A stretch of DNA of 64,000 bases, taken from positions 1 to 64,000 of the forward strand of contig JABHEG010000304.1 of NCBI GenBank assembly GCA_018676675.1, written 5' to 3'. Source of the DNA: Lentisphaerota bacterium (GTDB lineage Bacteria; Verrucomicrobiota; Lentisphaeria; Oligosphaerales; JABHEG01). Every line of letters begins with the position of its first letter. The stretch's first letter is position 1. Shown here one piece after another: positions 1 to 9,164 of this stretch. Position numbers and translations under genes: made by a program. Below the pieces are notes generated by a model. The model was given only the letters and a program-made list of their open reading frames with translations, searched no databases and was not told where the DNA came from.

Positions 1-455
1 CCGCCTTCGCGGGCGGAGTTATGCCGGCTTTCCTCCTTGATTGCAGCGACCGACGCGGTATCCGCACGTCCGTAGCAACAACGAACATCAATCAGCCCTT
101 TTCAGGGCTTCATTTTTTCATTCTGAACCTGCCACTTCCGTTGATTTGGTTGTCGGTTCTCGGACAGGACCTTCGAGATTCGTGGAGGGGAACTGAGCTC
201 GAATGGCAGTGGGGCTGGAATGCGGCGCGAGCTCGCCTCTCTGCTTGCCCGGGATCCCTCTGCAGAGGCTGCGGGGAAACGCGGTCTCAAGACCGGGAAG
301 GGGACTTCCCTCGTAACCGGGTTGGCCGTTTTCGGGGCTGCCGACGCAGCAGGCCCTGCGTTGTGCTTGTGGGGGACGTGCGGAGACCGACACAGAAGCT
401 GCGTCGGCCACTTGGGCAGCCGTCCTGCCCAGGGAAAACCCCAAGTTCCGGCAGG
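1..455. other. Non-coding structured region at left edge
   Basis: I see no convincing gene here. The open frames crossing it are antisense to the PilB gene or have no family features. Bases 1-16 form a short GC hairpin (CCGCC, loop, GGCGG). A terminator-like hairpin lies at 94-116. A perfect 11-bp inverted repeat (GCCGACGCAGC at 340-350, its complement at 398-408) encloses the smaller palindrome GCAGGGCCTGC. Another palindrome, CGGTCT-CA-AGACCG, is at 282-295. The two inner structures lie just downstream of the minus-strand pilB stop and may belong to its 3' untranslated region, but neither has a clear U-tract. Confidence 0.5.
94..116 (+). terminator. Rho-independent terminator, rightward
   Basis: The stem AGCCCT / AGGGCT with loop TTTC is followed by TCATTTTTT. 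The T-run lies on the right, so it would end a plus-strand transcript entering from left of the window. A short frame open from base 1 to the TAG at 73-75 could be the tail of that gene, but it is too short to identify. Read on the minus strand the hairpin has no T-run. Confidence 0.55.
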
Positions 456-2237
456 CTACTCGTCGTCTTCGAGGGCGTCGTAGCTGATCTGGAATGTACT
501 GGTTATGCGCTGGACTTCCTCGATGGTTGTCAAGCCCTGGGCTACTTTGGCCCAACCATCTTCACGGAGCGTCCGCATTCCGCGTTCCAAGGCTGCTTTG
601 CGCAGCTCAGAGGTGCGGGAATGGGCGGACACCATGTCCTGAAGCTCTTCATCGAGGAGGAAGAACTCGTAGATAGCTACACGGCCACGGTAGCCGCTGT
701 AATTGCACTCACTGCATCCCGCTCCGCGCCAGGCCTGGACTTCATCGGGTTCCACATCGAGAGACCGTGCGATCTCGGAACGGATCCGGCGACTGAGCAC
801 TTCCTCTTCCTCTTTACAGTGTCGACAGATTCGGCGCACGAGCCGCTGGGCCATGGAGGCGACAAGTGATGACGCGACCAGGTAGGGCTCGATGCCCATA
901 TCCACCAGGCGGTTTACCGCGCCCACCGAATCGTTTGTATGGAGCGTGCTCAGGACCAAGTGTCCGGTAAGCGCTGAACGGATGGCAATTTCGGCTGTCT
1001 CACCATCGCGGATCTCGCCGACGAGGACGATGTCAGGGTCGTGTCGAAGGATCGAGCGCAACCCGCTCGCAAACGTCAGGCCGATATTCGCCCGCATCTG
1101 CACCTGAGTCGTTCCCTGGAGCACATACTCGATGGGGTCTTCCACAGTGATGATCTTGCGTTCCGGGTTTTTCTCCTTCACCTGAGCAAGCGCCGCGTAC
1201 AGCGTGGTCGTTTTTCCGCTTCCGGTGGGGCCGGTCACCAGGATGATCCCATGGGGGAGCCCGACCAGCTGATCGAGAATCGCCAGGTTCAGTCTGCCCA
1301 AGCCAAGTTCTGACATCTCCAGAAAAATGGCGCTGCGGTTCAGGATACGCAGGCAGATTGTTTCGCCGAAGCGGGTGGGCATAATGGACACACGGAGATC
1401 AAACCCGTCTTCGCCGACATTTACACGAATGCGTCCGTCGTGTGGCAGACGTCGTTCAGCGATGTTCAGGTTGGCCATGATCTTCATGCGGGAGATGATC
1501 GCCTCATGGAGATCGTGCATGCCGGGAGGAGTGGGGATCTCGCGAAGCATTCCGTCAATGCGGTAGCGGAGGCGGATCGTGTCCTCGAAGGGCTCGATGT
1601 GGATATCGGTTGTTTCCATCTCAACGGCTTCGAGGAGGATCTGGTTTACCAGCCCTGTAATGGACGCCGTTTCGTCGTCGTCGTCCTCCTCGAGACTCTC
1701 GCCCGAGACGCTGTCATGGTAGGCAGATTCGGTCTTCTTGTACCCTTTGTCCTGGCGCAGCTGGATGACCGTTTCGGCGCCGAGGCCGTAAACGTTCTTG
1801 AGGGTGTTTCCGACCTCTGATGGGGTCGCGATAATGGGCTCGAGCCGGAGCCCGAGAAGGAGTCGGAGGTTCTGACGGTCCCGCATCGACGGCGGGTCGG
1901 AGAAAGCCGCCGTCAGGGTGCCGCGCTCAAGGGAGATGGGAACGAATTTGTAGTGCAGGGCAATCTTGGCCGGGACGCGTTTTGTGGCGTCCTCTGAGAT
2001 TTCCTGCGTGGCGAGGACGGTGAACGGCAGTCCACTGCACTCACTCAGTGCCCGGTAGACGGCTTCCTGTGAGGTGAAGCCGAGGTCGATTATCGCTTGG
2101 TGGCAGGGCACGGAGGCGCGCCGCATGCGTCGGCGGGCCTGCTCAGCCTGGTCTTCGGTGAGGTCCCCCTGTGTGACCAGCAAGGCCAGTAGATCTGCGT
2201 CACCCGAACCGGTCAGACTGCGTTCCTGGTTACTCAT
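456..2237 (-). CDS. pilB: Type IV pilus / type II secretion assembly ATPase, PilB/GspE family
   Basis: Hexameric cytoplasmic ATPase expected to power pilin or pseudopilin assembly. The 593-residue length is normal for the family. The N-terminal third has the GspE/PilB helical domain. The Walker A loop GPTGSGKTTT has its lysine near residue 342, the Asp box and Walker B follow (DPDIVLVGEIRD), then the His box (STLHTNDS), and the C-terminal zinc site has two CxxC pairs (CRHC, CSEC). The start ATG overlaps the stop of the preceding gene by four bases (ATGA), so it is translationally coupled as the last visible gene of a five-gene operon. No PilT paralogue or PilC platform protein is visible. PilB and GspE cannot be told apart from this sequence alone; the PilM-type neighbours favour a pilus-like system. 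Confidence 0.93.
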   Translation of the reverse strand: MSNQERSLTGSGDADLLALLVTQGDLTEDQAEQARRRMRRASVPCHQAIIDLGFTSQEAVYRALSECSGLPFTVLATQEISEDATKRVPAKIALHYKFVPISLERGTLTAAFSDPPSMRDRQNLRLLLGLRLEPIIATPSEVGNTLKNVYGLGAETVIQLRQDKGYKKTESAYHDSVSGESLEEDDDDETASITGLVNQILLEAVEMETTDIHIEPFEDTIRLRYRIDGMLREIPTPPGMHDLHEAIISRMKIMANLNIAERRLPHDGRIRVNVGEDGFDLRVSIMPTRFGETICLRILNRSAIFLEMSELGLGRLNLAILDQLVGLPHGIILVTGPTGSGKTTTLYAALAQVKEKNPERKIITVEDPIEYVLQGTTQVQMRANIGLTFASGLRSILRHDPDIVLVGEIRDGETAEIAIRSALTGHLVLSTLHTNDSVGAVNRLVDMGIEPYLVASSLVASMAQRLVRRICRHCKEEEEVLSRRIRSEIARSLDVEPDEVQAWRGAGCSECNYSGYRGRVAIYEFFLLDEELQDMVSAHSRTSELRKAALERGMRTLREDGWAKVAQGLTTIEEVQRITSTFQISYDALEDDE

Positions 2238-2995
2238 TCGAACGTAATGCTCTTCTTGTTCTCATTGCCAAGTGAAATGGTGTGTGCTTTGCCAGTGGGA
2301 TCGGATACCTCGATTGCGGAGTCCGTTATGCTCTGAATCTTGAGCCCCTGCACTTGAGCGCCGGGAGTCCAGAAGTCGAGGACCTTCTTCTTGGTGGCCG
2401 GATCGTGGACCTGAACTTGGGCGACGGTCTTGCCTGAAAGGGTCTTCATCAGCCCGCAGAAGACGATTTCACGCTTCTGTGGAGGCTTGGGCGGGACGGC
2501 AGGGACTGTCTTGGGGACGGTTGGCTTCGCAGTGGGGGCTTTGGGTGGAGCTGTGGGTGTCTTTGTCGTGGTCCGTGGCGGGACAGCCGGTGTTACCTTT
2601 GGGGTGGTTGTGCGTGGGCGAAGTCTCGTTGGTCTCAGGCGTTTAGGGGGAGTCTTCGTCGTCGTCTTAGGCCGTGTTGTCTTGGGGCGACTGGTGGTCC
2701 AACGGGAAGGGCTTTTTGACGGTCGTTTCCAGGGACGGGCCGTTGCTGGTGGCACGTAGCGGAAGCAGAGGGGGTTGGCACCTTTGATGCCGGCGTCAGG
2801 CATCCTCTCCATGAAGTTGAACGCTTCGCGACTGAGCAATAGCGTTTGCTTCGGGGGTTTTCTGCCGGAGCCGGTTGTCTTGCCGTCATTCCCCGGGTTA
2901 ATCCAGGTGAGTACAAAGGCCACCATCACCGCGGCCGCTATCCAGCACGCAGTCTTCTCCCACTCGTCGGTTAGTTTGCCAAACAGTCTGTTCAT
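2234..2995 (-). CDS. Single-pass membrane protein, PilP-like candidate
   Basis: A 253-residue protein. After a short basic N-terminus there is one membrane segment near residues 16-35 (WIAAAVMVAFVLTW). A long Pro/Thr/Lys-rich linker follows, roughly residues 75-170, and then a small C-terminal domain of about 75 residues (from EIVFCGLMKTL to KKSITFE) rich in short beta-strand-like stretches. The order of membrane anchor, extended proline-rich linker and small periplasmic beta domain resembles PilP or the HR domain of GspC, which link the inner-membrane complex to the secretin. That function is inferred from architecture and operon position only. The start at 2995 has GGAGG nine bases upstream; a longer reading to 3142 has no such site and overlaps the preceding gene. 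The 3' end overlaps pilB by four bases. Confidence 0.7.
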   Translation of the reverse strand: MNRLFGKLTDEWEKTACWIAAAVMVAFVLTWINPGNDGKTTGSGRKPPKQTLLLSREAFNFMERMPDAGIKGANPLCFRYVPPATARPWKRPSKSPSRWTTSRPKTTRPKTTTKTPPKRLRPTRLRPRTTTPKVTPAVPPRTTTKTPTAPPKAPTAKPTVPKTVPAVPPKPPQKREIVFCGLMKTLSGKTVAQVQVHDPATKKKVLDFWTPGAQVQGLKIQSITDSAIEVSDPTGKAHTISLGNENKKSITFE

Positions 2996-3063
2996 GGCGG
3001 ATCCTCCTTGGAGGCTGAGCGACCTGTTTCTGGAAACGAGCCTGGGGCGAGCAGGGGGACGCC

Positions 3064-4005
3064 TTAGGCTCCTCTTGGCAGCCGCTTCATGCGTTTGAAC
3101 GTCTGCGCGGGCGCTTTCTCGTCCGGGCGAAAGAAGCAGCAACCCTCGAGGCTGATGATGACTTTGTCTACAACGAAGCCGCCGCTGTCGCTTCGAGCAG
3201 GCGAAGCGCCGGCAATTTCCAGATGGTTGAGCGGCATGAACCGGCCATCGGTATGGAGGGCTCGGAGGAAGTTGCAGACGTTCTGGAGGTCTCCGCGCAA
3301 CACCATGTGCACAGGAAACTCCATCAGGTACGGGGCCTTGTCTTCCGTATTCAGTGTGTAGGCGCGAACGGGCAGAAGGGTGAGCATGGACGCCTGAGCG
3401 TTGCGACCATCGTCCAGCCGCACTCCCACGCGATGGCTCTTGACCGGCACCAAATTGTGTTCGAGGGCCAGGTCAACGAAGAGCTCAAGGGTCCAGAGTT
3501 GCAGCATCAACTGGTAGGTGTAGGGACTCGATGTGTCTTCGCTGATTCCCAGCACTTCTTCGGCCAGGACAATGTCATGTTCCTTCAGGCGCTGGACGAG
3601 TTCATCGAACTCAACCTGGTAGTCGAGCCGGGAAACCTGGGTCATGAAGATTCCCGGCGAGTCGCACAATTCTTTGACCTTTCTGGCGTACATCCCGGCA
3701 CCTTCACGGAGGATGCGGTCGGCTTTCTGTTTGAGGCCGGGGATAGACAGTGTCTGCCCTTGCTTCTGAAAGGTTGCCCCATCAAGCCGTTTGTTCATCT
3801 CTTCGAGGATTTTGGTCAGGCCATCGGGATCAAGCCGCCAGCCCGCCTCGCCCAGCTTTTTCTGCTTGTCCTCGACGTCCTGGTGCATCCCCGCCAGTTC
3901 TTCCGCTTTGGGGCGCAACAGGAACAGATAGACGCCAGCAACCGCCAGCACGACGAACAGTGCGAACGCGGCAAGATTCCGGTGTTTTTGGGGCCACTGC
4001 CTCAC
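3064..4005 (-). CDS. PilO-like inner-membrane protein (Amuc_1100-type)
   Basis: A 313-residue protein with one N-terminal membrane helix (about residues 10-28, AAFALFVVLAVAGVYLFLL), then a coiled-coil-prone stretch (MHQDVEDKQKKLGEAG) and an alpha/beta periplasmic domain. This is the layout of PilO/GspM and of Amuc_1100, the pilus-locus protein of Akkermansia. The last part contains VDKVIISLEGCCFF, a typical final strand. The GTG start at 4005 overlaps the upstream stop (GTGA) and is preceded by GAGGAGAAGAA; the longer frame to 4131 would run into the upstream gene. Assignment rests on topology, size and gene order; sequence similarity to PilO is weak. Confidence 0.75.
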   Translation of the reverse strand: MRQWPQKHRNLAAFALFVVLAVAGVYLFLLRPKAEELAGMHQDVEDKQKKLGEAGWRLDPDGLTKILEEMNKRLDGATFQKQGQTLSIPGLKQKADRILREGAGMYARKVKELCDSPGIFMTQVSRLDYQVEFDELVQRLKEHDIVLAEEVLGISEDTSSPYTYQLMLQLWTLELFVDLALEHNLVPVKSHRVGVRLDDGRNAQASMLTLLPVRAYTLNTEDKAPYLMEFPVHMVLRGDLQNVCNFLRALHTDGRFMPLNHLEIAGASPARSDSGGFVVDKVIISLEGCCFFRPDEKAPAQTFKRMKRLPRGA

Positions 4006-5837
4006 TTCTTCTCCTCGTTTTCCTTGGGTACAACGCCCACATCGAGGTCTTCGAAGGGCAAGCGCAGGGTGAACGTGCGGTAACGGCGCTGGTTTTCGCC
4101 ATTGCCCATCCGCTTGAATGCTCTGTACCAACTCTCAACAATATCCTCGCGTCCCACCCGCTCGGATTCGGGGACGACGTCGACTTCTCCGAGTAATTCA
4201 GTGGCTTTAAGCTTCTCCACGATGCTGCGGACGGCGCCATAGGGATTGTCTGTAACCCAAGGGGTAAATCCGGTCGCAATCAGGGTCCCCATGCGGGGGG
4301 TGTCGACGATTGGGATGACCATTTTGAACTGCTCGTCCTGCCGATCTGATGCGACGTCTTCCACGGGAGAAACGCCGCCAAACAGCCCCCCAACACCTAG
4401 TGTGCGCGGCGGACGCTTCTCATCGTCGTCCCTGGGGTTGTCGTCTTTCGGTTTCCCGGCGTGGTAGCTGGCTTCATCTGCCAGGTAGACGAACCAATCG
4501 TTTTTGGCTCGTGCTGCGGTCAGGTGGTGAATCGTCTCCAGAACCCGCCTGGCGCGGTTTCCACGGTCAGCAAACGGAATGAGCATTTTCTCGTGGTGGC
4601 GGATGTTGTCCTGTGTCTCTTCGATTCGCGGCACCAGTTGTCCGCATTGGTCAAGCTCCGCGAGTCGGGCTTTGGCACTTCCCTGGGCGGTCTCTATGCG
4701 TTTGTGCTCGCGGAAAAGCAATACTCCGAGGAGCACGCTGACGACCAGGACGGCAGCGACGATGTAGGCGAACCGATCTTCTCGTTTCCGCAGCCAGCGC
4801 AGACTCGGTGGTATGAGGGAGATCCCCACTCGTCCCTGGCCCAGGCCCTGCAGAGCCAGTCCATAGGCGGTTGTGAGGTTGGGGACGACTTCGCCGCCCT
4901 GCATGGGGCCCAACATGTTGACGGCGCAATCGAATGTCTGTGAGAGGGTCTCGTCGAGCCCCTTAAGCGCGGCTCCGCCTCCCGATAGCCAGATCTGAGT
5001 CAGTTGCTTGTCGGCGAGTTCCGGTCTCTCTTGAGCTCGCCAGTTCTCTTCCGCGGTTCGGAGTTCCCCTTCCAGTTGGTCTACCATCGTGATCAAAGGG
5101 GACTGCGTGTCTCCGGGGGTCAGGCGCGCTGTAAGCTTGACTTTTTCGGCTTGTTCCTCGCTGATTGAGAGGTGTTTAGCCAGGGCCTGGGTGATTTTGT
5201 GAGCCCCAAAGAGGAGGCTGCCCACGAAGAGCACTTGTCCGGCTGCGAGAACCAACATGGTGGAGCTTTCGGCGCCGATATCGAGAAGCATCTGGGGCTC
5301 GTCCGACATGGCTTGTTCGGGATGCAGGGCGAAGAATGCATTGGCAACCGCTGTCCCGTTCATTCCCAAGTCCACCAAGCGAAGACCGGTGTTGGTCAAC
5401 GCCTCCGCCTTCTCGTTGGTCACCGATTCGCGGCAGATCCCAATGAGAACCGGATTCTTGCGCCCGAATGCGGGGGGCATGACTCTGAAATCATGCTGGA
5501 AGCTCTCTTCTGAAAGACCGGACAGCTGGCGGGTCTCAAATTCGACCATCTCGGTCAGACCACCGGTAACACCGGCAGGGAAGTCACTGACTTGGGTAGT
5601 GGTGAGATATTGCGGAAGGCCGGCGGTGGTGTTCTCATGGAGCCATCCGGCCTCGGTCAGCCACTCGGCGACACTGCCGTACAACTCCTTCTCGCCCAGA
5701 ATACCCTCTGCCTGGGCGTCGAATGTACGGACGCCACAGATCGAGTGAGAACGACCGTTCTTGGACATGGCGACCGCCTTGACAACGGCGTCGCCGATGT
5801 CAAGCCCGATTACCGTTGTTTTGCCGAAGAGGGCCAT
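4002..5837 (-). CDS. pilM: PilM-PilN fusion-type assembly protein (Amuc_1101-type)
   Basis: A 611-residue protein. Residues 1-345 are an actin-like PilM domain: it begins MALFGKTTVIGLDIGDAVVKA, has the phosphate-loop-like LLDIGAESSTMLV, and carries the subdomain IWLSGGGAALKGLDE. A PilN-like part follows: the leader GRVGISLIPPSLRWLRKRED, one membrane helix around residues 362-380 (FAYIVAAVLVVSVLLGVLLF), a coiled coil and a periplasmic alpha/beta domain. In proteobacteria PilM and PilN are separate proteins and PilM binds the PilN N-terminus, so the fusion joins the two partners covalently. An AGG lies nine bases before the ATG. It is followed by the PilO-like gene with a GTGA overlap and preceded by the secretin gene. 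Confidence 0.88.
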   Translation of the reverse strand: MALFGKTTVIGLDIGDAVVKAVAMSKNGRSHSICGVRTFDAQAEGILGEKELYGSVAEWLTEAGWLHENTTAGLPQYLTTTQVSDFPAGVTGGLTEMVEFETRQLSGLSEESFQHDFRVMPPAFGRKNPVLIGICRESVTNEKAEALTNTGLRLVDLGMNGTAVANAFFALHPEQAMSDEPQMLLDIGAESSTMLVLAAGQVLFVGSLLFGAHKITQALAKHLSISEEQAEKVKLTARLTPGDTQSPLITMVDQLEGELRTAEENWRAQERPELADKQLTQIWLSGGGAALKGLDETLSQTFDCAVNMLGPMQGGEVVPNLTTAYGLALQGLGQGRVGISLIPPSLRWLRKREDRFAYIVAAVLVVSVLLGVLLFREHKRIETAQGSAKARLAELDQCGQLVPRIEETQDNIRHHEKMLIPFADRGNRARRVLETIHHLTAARAKNDWFVYLADEASYHAGKPKDDNPRDDDEKRPPRTLGVGGLFGGVSPVEDVASDRQDEQFKMVIPIVDTPRMGTLIATGFTPWVTDNPYGAVRSIVEKLKATELLGEVDVVPESERVGREDIVESWYRAFKRMGNGENQRRYRTFTLRLPFEDLDVGVVPKENEEKK

Positions 5838-5900
5838 GGGAGACCTTGGTTCAGTGGTTCACCCTCCGTTGCTCCTTCGAGCTGTGGAGGGCAGGGCGAT

Positions 5901-7949
5901 TTAGGGCTGCGGGGCAACGGCGTTCGGCTGACGGATGTCGAGAAACTCGCCCGACTTGCCGATGACCGTTGCGGTGACAAAGATCAGTAGGTGTTGCGGC
6001 TCATCGGCTTCATCAGTGTGCCTGAAGAGCACACCCAGGAAAGGCAAATCCCCGAGGATCGGGATTTTGCTGACAGTCTTGGTCTTCAGGGTCTCAAGCG
6101 TCCCACCCAGCACGACTGTCTCGCCGCTGTTGACTGCGACGGCCGTGCTCAGCGTGCTCTCATTGACGCGTGGCAGACTCACGAGTCCAGTGGGCTGTTG
6201 GTTGTCATCACTGTTCTGGTCATCGGCACCGTCACCCTCCGCTACCTGGAAATTGAGCCACTCGATGAACTCAGTGATCTCGGGTTGCAGGGCAAGAAGG
6301 ACGGTCTTTCCATCGTTCCCGACGTTCACCTTCACGTCGAGGGTGATTCCCAACTCAAGTTCGGTGGGCGTTCCTGTCGGGACGAGTGTGTTGGTATCCG
6401 CATCGTTGCCGCCGCTGGTCGTCGCGGTGTCGTACTCCTCGAAGTAGTACATGATGTCGCCCTTACGGATCGTGGCGGTCTGATTGTTGAGTACGGTGAT
6501 CCGCGGTGCGCTCAGGGTTCGGGAACGTCCGTTCTGCTCCAATGCATGAAGCATGGCCGTGTACGTGTGGCTGCCCAGGATGCCCCCAAGGGTGACGTTG
6601 CCGCCCGTGGCGGCATTCCTGAACGCCTCGAAGGTGGACGATTCGGATTTGGCCTCGAAGGCATGCTCACTGACCTCGTCGCCCGGCAGACCTCCGGTGA
6701 GGTCAAAGCCAAGCTCTGAGAGGTCTTCCTGCCCGATGGTCAGGAAACGGGCTTCGATAAGGACTTGGTACGGTTCCTTATCGAAATCCCGCAGGAGTTC
6801 TTCCACGAGGCGCAGGTTTTCTCTCGAGTTCTTGATCACCAGTAAATTCCGGTTGCGGTAAATGCGATAGGTAGCGCCTTCAGGGCCGTCTGCAAGGAAC
6901 GCATCGAGGACGTCTTCGAGCTCGCTGTCCTCATTGGCCATGCCTCCTCCTCCCCCGCCAAAGCCTCCGTCATCGCCTCCTCCTCCGCCACCGCCAAGGG
7001 AGGGGATGAACCCGGAGCGGAGCCGGTAGATGTGCGTTTCCAGAGTTGGGCCTGTGCCTGGCGGCTCGTCGCTCTCGGTAACCCAAATCGTGTTTTCTCC
7101 GACATGGAAGGCGACGCCCATGTTACGGGCGACATAACTAAGGAGTTCGATCAGAGGCACATCCGCGACGTTGAGCGTGATCTGCTGTTCCTCGGTGAGG
7201 GTTTCGTCCGCGATGAAGTTGAGTTGATCCAGGCGGTTGAGGGCCAGGAGAAGATCCTTGACGCCGATCGCATCAGGGAAATTGAGTGTGACCTTCTGTG
7301 AAACGAGTGCTTCCATGCGCCCGGGAGGGAGTTCCAACGGCTTGAGATTGCCATCGATCACGACTGTCTTGCCGTAGGTTGCGGGGAGGCGCATGCGATC
7401 TTCCACTTGGGCGATCGCGGTGTTGTTGGTCTCATGTTGGGCCAGGCGGAGGGCGGCGAGTGTTCGTTCATGATTCACTTCGAGGAGGAAGTTCTGTACG
7501 TCGTCCTCCAGAAGGTTGGCACCGATGAGCGGGGTGACATGCTCCTGGGCTTGGGCAAACTGCCCCCCTTTTAGCAGCTTCCGAGCCTGCGCGAGTCGTT
7601 GCTTGGCAGCCCATTTCAGAGCCTGGTTTTCGCGCGGCGCTTCGGCGCCCGGCATGTCGCCTTCTATTGCTGCGACCTGGTGCTTCAGAGCCGCTCGCGT
7701 TTCCACTGCCTTTTGAAGGCGGGCAACGTCTTCGGCGTCGATTTCGTCCTTTGGGAGTGCTGATACGGCCTCCTGAGCCGCTTCCAGATCCCCAGTTCGG
7801 GCCAGTCGTTCGGCAGCAGCCAGTCGTTCGGCGGGTGTGGGAGGTGGTGGGGCTTCGGGAGCCACATCGGCACCTTCAGGAACAAACTGACGGCACGACA
7901 CCGTCAGGAGCAGGAGGGCCAATATGCAGCAGGATGGACGGACTCTCAT
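5901..7949 (-). CDS. Outer-membrane secretin, PilQ/GspD family lipoprotein (Amuc_1098-type)
   Basis: A 682-residue protein expected to form the outer-membrane pore of the pilus/secretion machine. The start at 7949 has GAGGAGAC upstream and gives a lipoprotein signal peptide with lipobox LTVSC. Helical repeats follow (AERLARTGDLEAAQEAV), then N-domain modules (INFIADETLTEEQQITLNVADVPL), a Gly-rich insert at about residues 316-333, and the secretin core with VAVNSGETVVLGGTLETL, KIPILGDLPFLGVLFRHT and HLLIFVTATVI. The core ends almost at the C-terminus, so there is no S-domain. It heads the five-gene operon and is 63 bases before pilM. Confidence 0.92.
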   Translation of the reverse strand: MRVRPSCCILALLLLTVSCRQFVPEGADVAPEAPPPPTPAERLAAAERLARTGDLEAAQEAVSALPKDEIDAEDVARLQKAVETRAALKHQVAAIEGDMPGAEAPRENQALKWAAKQRLAQARKLLKGGQFAQAQEHVTPLIGANLLEDDVQNFLLEVNHERTLAALRLAQHETNNTAIAQVEDRMRLPATYGKTVVIDGNLKPLELPPGRMEALVSQKVTLNFPDAIGVKDLLLALNRLDQLNFIADETLTEEQQITLNVADVPLIELLSYVARNMGVAFHVGENTIWVTESDEPPGTGPTLETHIYRLRSGFIPSLGGGGGGGDDGGFGGGGGGMANEDSELEDVLDAFLADGPEGATYRIYRNRNLLVIKNSRENLRLVEELLRDFDKEPYQVLIEARFLTIGQEDLSELGFDLTGGLPGDEVSEHAFEAKSESSTFEAFRNAATGGNVTLGGILGSHTYTAMLHALEQNGRSRTLSAPRITVLNNQTATIRKGDIMYYFEEYDTATTSGGNDADTNTLVPTGTPTELELGITLDVKVNVGNDGKTVLLALQPEITEFIEWLNFQVAEGDGADDQNSDDNQQPTGLVSLPRVNESTLSTAVAVNSGETVVLGGTLETLKTKTVSKIPILGDLPFLGVLFRHTDEADEPQHLLIFVTATVIGKSGEFLDIRQPNAVAPQP

Positions 7950-8094
7950 TCGTGTCTCCTCAATGAGACCGGTGACTCGTTTCGTGAGCTGTTCTCGTTG
8001 GGGGCCTACCTCGGAGGCTTCGGGCCCCAGAAGTCTGTTTTGCGCCAATACTCACGTTCCAGGTTTCGCTTCGAAAGGAAGGTGCTGGAGGTGA

Positions 8095-8814
8095 CTAGGG
8101 CGTCCAAACGCCCGTTTCCCACTCATTCATGCTCAGGAAGAAGTTCCCTGCGTAGGAGATATTGAGTATCGGGGCCGCGCTCGGGCTCTGGTTTATTGCT
8201 TTCTGCCTGTTCCGCACATGCCAGCTACAGCGCACAATAGGGAAGAGAGTAGGATCGTGCTCCTCAATCTGAAGGGCTTTGAGGTGCATCCAGCAGTCGG
8301 CAGTGCGGCCATCGGGTAAGCTCCACCCGGGGTTGCCGGCATGGGTGCATTCGTAGAAATAACTGATCTTGAGGACATCCGGGTTGGGGTTGATACCGTG
8401 CACACCGGTGTTGTTGCTCCGGTCATAAGCGGTGGCGTATTTCGCGTCTGGGCGGGATTTCCAGCCGGTAGCCGGATCGTTGGGTGCGTTCACCCACGTA
8501 TCGGATGGGCAACGATAGATGTCGACCGTCTTGCTGCTGTCGGGATAGAGAGTTGAGATCCACGGGGACATGTCCTCCTCGTTCTCATCCCGGTACATGA
8601 TCAGGCAGGTGCCGATCTGCTTCAGGTTGTTTATACAGAAGGTCTGTCTGCCCTTCTCTTTTGCCTTGTTAAACACAGGCAACAGCATCCCGGCGAGAAG
8701 CGCGATGATGGCGATCACGACGAGCAGCTCGATCAGTGTGAAGCGTCGGTCGGCTCTCGGAAGAGCGACGCGCCCTTGGGCTGGGCTGACACGATGGTCA
8801 TGTCTTGGGGTCAT
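8095..8814 (-). CDS. Type II secretion-like pseudopilin with prepilin leader
   Basis: A 239-residue protein with the prepilin peptidase site and hydrophobic helix [20 protein letters not shown] at about residues 23-42, followed by the [20 protein letters not shown] block common in large pilin families of PVC bacteria. The Glu at +5 of the mature protein is present. The globular C-terminal part is rich in Cys, Trp and Tyr, and such proteins are usually minor or specialised pseudopilins. GAGGAGAG lies nine bases upstream of the ATG. It precedes the secretin operon on the same strand but is separated by 145 bases, so co-transcription is possible, not certain. It has a 22-residue basic pre-leader, longer than in typical type IV pilins. 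Confidence 0.88.
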   Translation of the reverse strand: MTPRHDHRVSPAQGRVALPRADRRFTLIELLVVIAIIALLAGMLLPVFNKAKEKGRQTFCINNLKQIGTCLIMYRDENEEDMSPWISTLYPDSSKTVDIYRCPSDTWVNAPNDPATGWKSRPDAKYATAYDRSNNTGVHGINPNPDVLKISYFYECTHAGNPGWSLPDGRTADCWMHLKALQIEEHDPTLFPIVRCSWHVRNRQKAINQSPSAAPILNISYAGNFFLSMNEWETGVWTP

Positions 8815-9164
8815 GGCATCTCTCCTCAGCCCGGCCCATCAAAGGCGGGGGCGGGTCTGGACAGGACACGGTTCAGTTGCGCGGCACTCAGACCGCTTAC
8901 CTCCATAAACGAAGAGCGTACACAATTTATTGACCCGCAGGCTGATTGCTAATGCATGAGGTGGTTTTGGCATGCAGTCACGCGGGATAACTTAGGGGCG
9001 CGCGATCGCGAAGGACGGGGACGGGAAACGAAAAGTGGGTTTGGGAGGGAATGGAGTGGACTTCTTCAACGGAAGAATGGGGCCATCGGAGCACGGCGGC
9101 TCCTCCCACACTGGGGCCACGGGAGCAGTCAACGTGGGAGGCGGTGCCACCCGCCGATCTTCTG
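8815..9164. other. Intergenic region with a hairpin repeat
   Basis: This 350-base stretch lies between the pseudopilin start and the GH4 stop, both on the minus strand, so it should hold the end of the GH4 transcript and the promoter of the pilus operon. I see no gene. Bases 9081-9152 hold a candidate hairpin, GGCTCCTCCCAC at 9098-9109 facing GTGGGAGGCGGTGCC at 9134-9148, whose left part resembles the repeat at 20051 and 22484. No clear -35/-10 pair was found. Confidence 0.45.

Noticed and set aside
21-869. Plus-strand open frame of 282 codons
   Set aside because: Its second half is antisense to pilB, it has no ribosome site and its composition (long Arg/Ser/Gly-rich stretches) is that of a GC-rich shadow frame.
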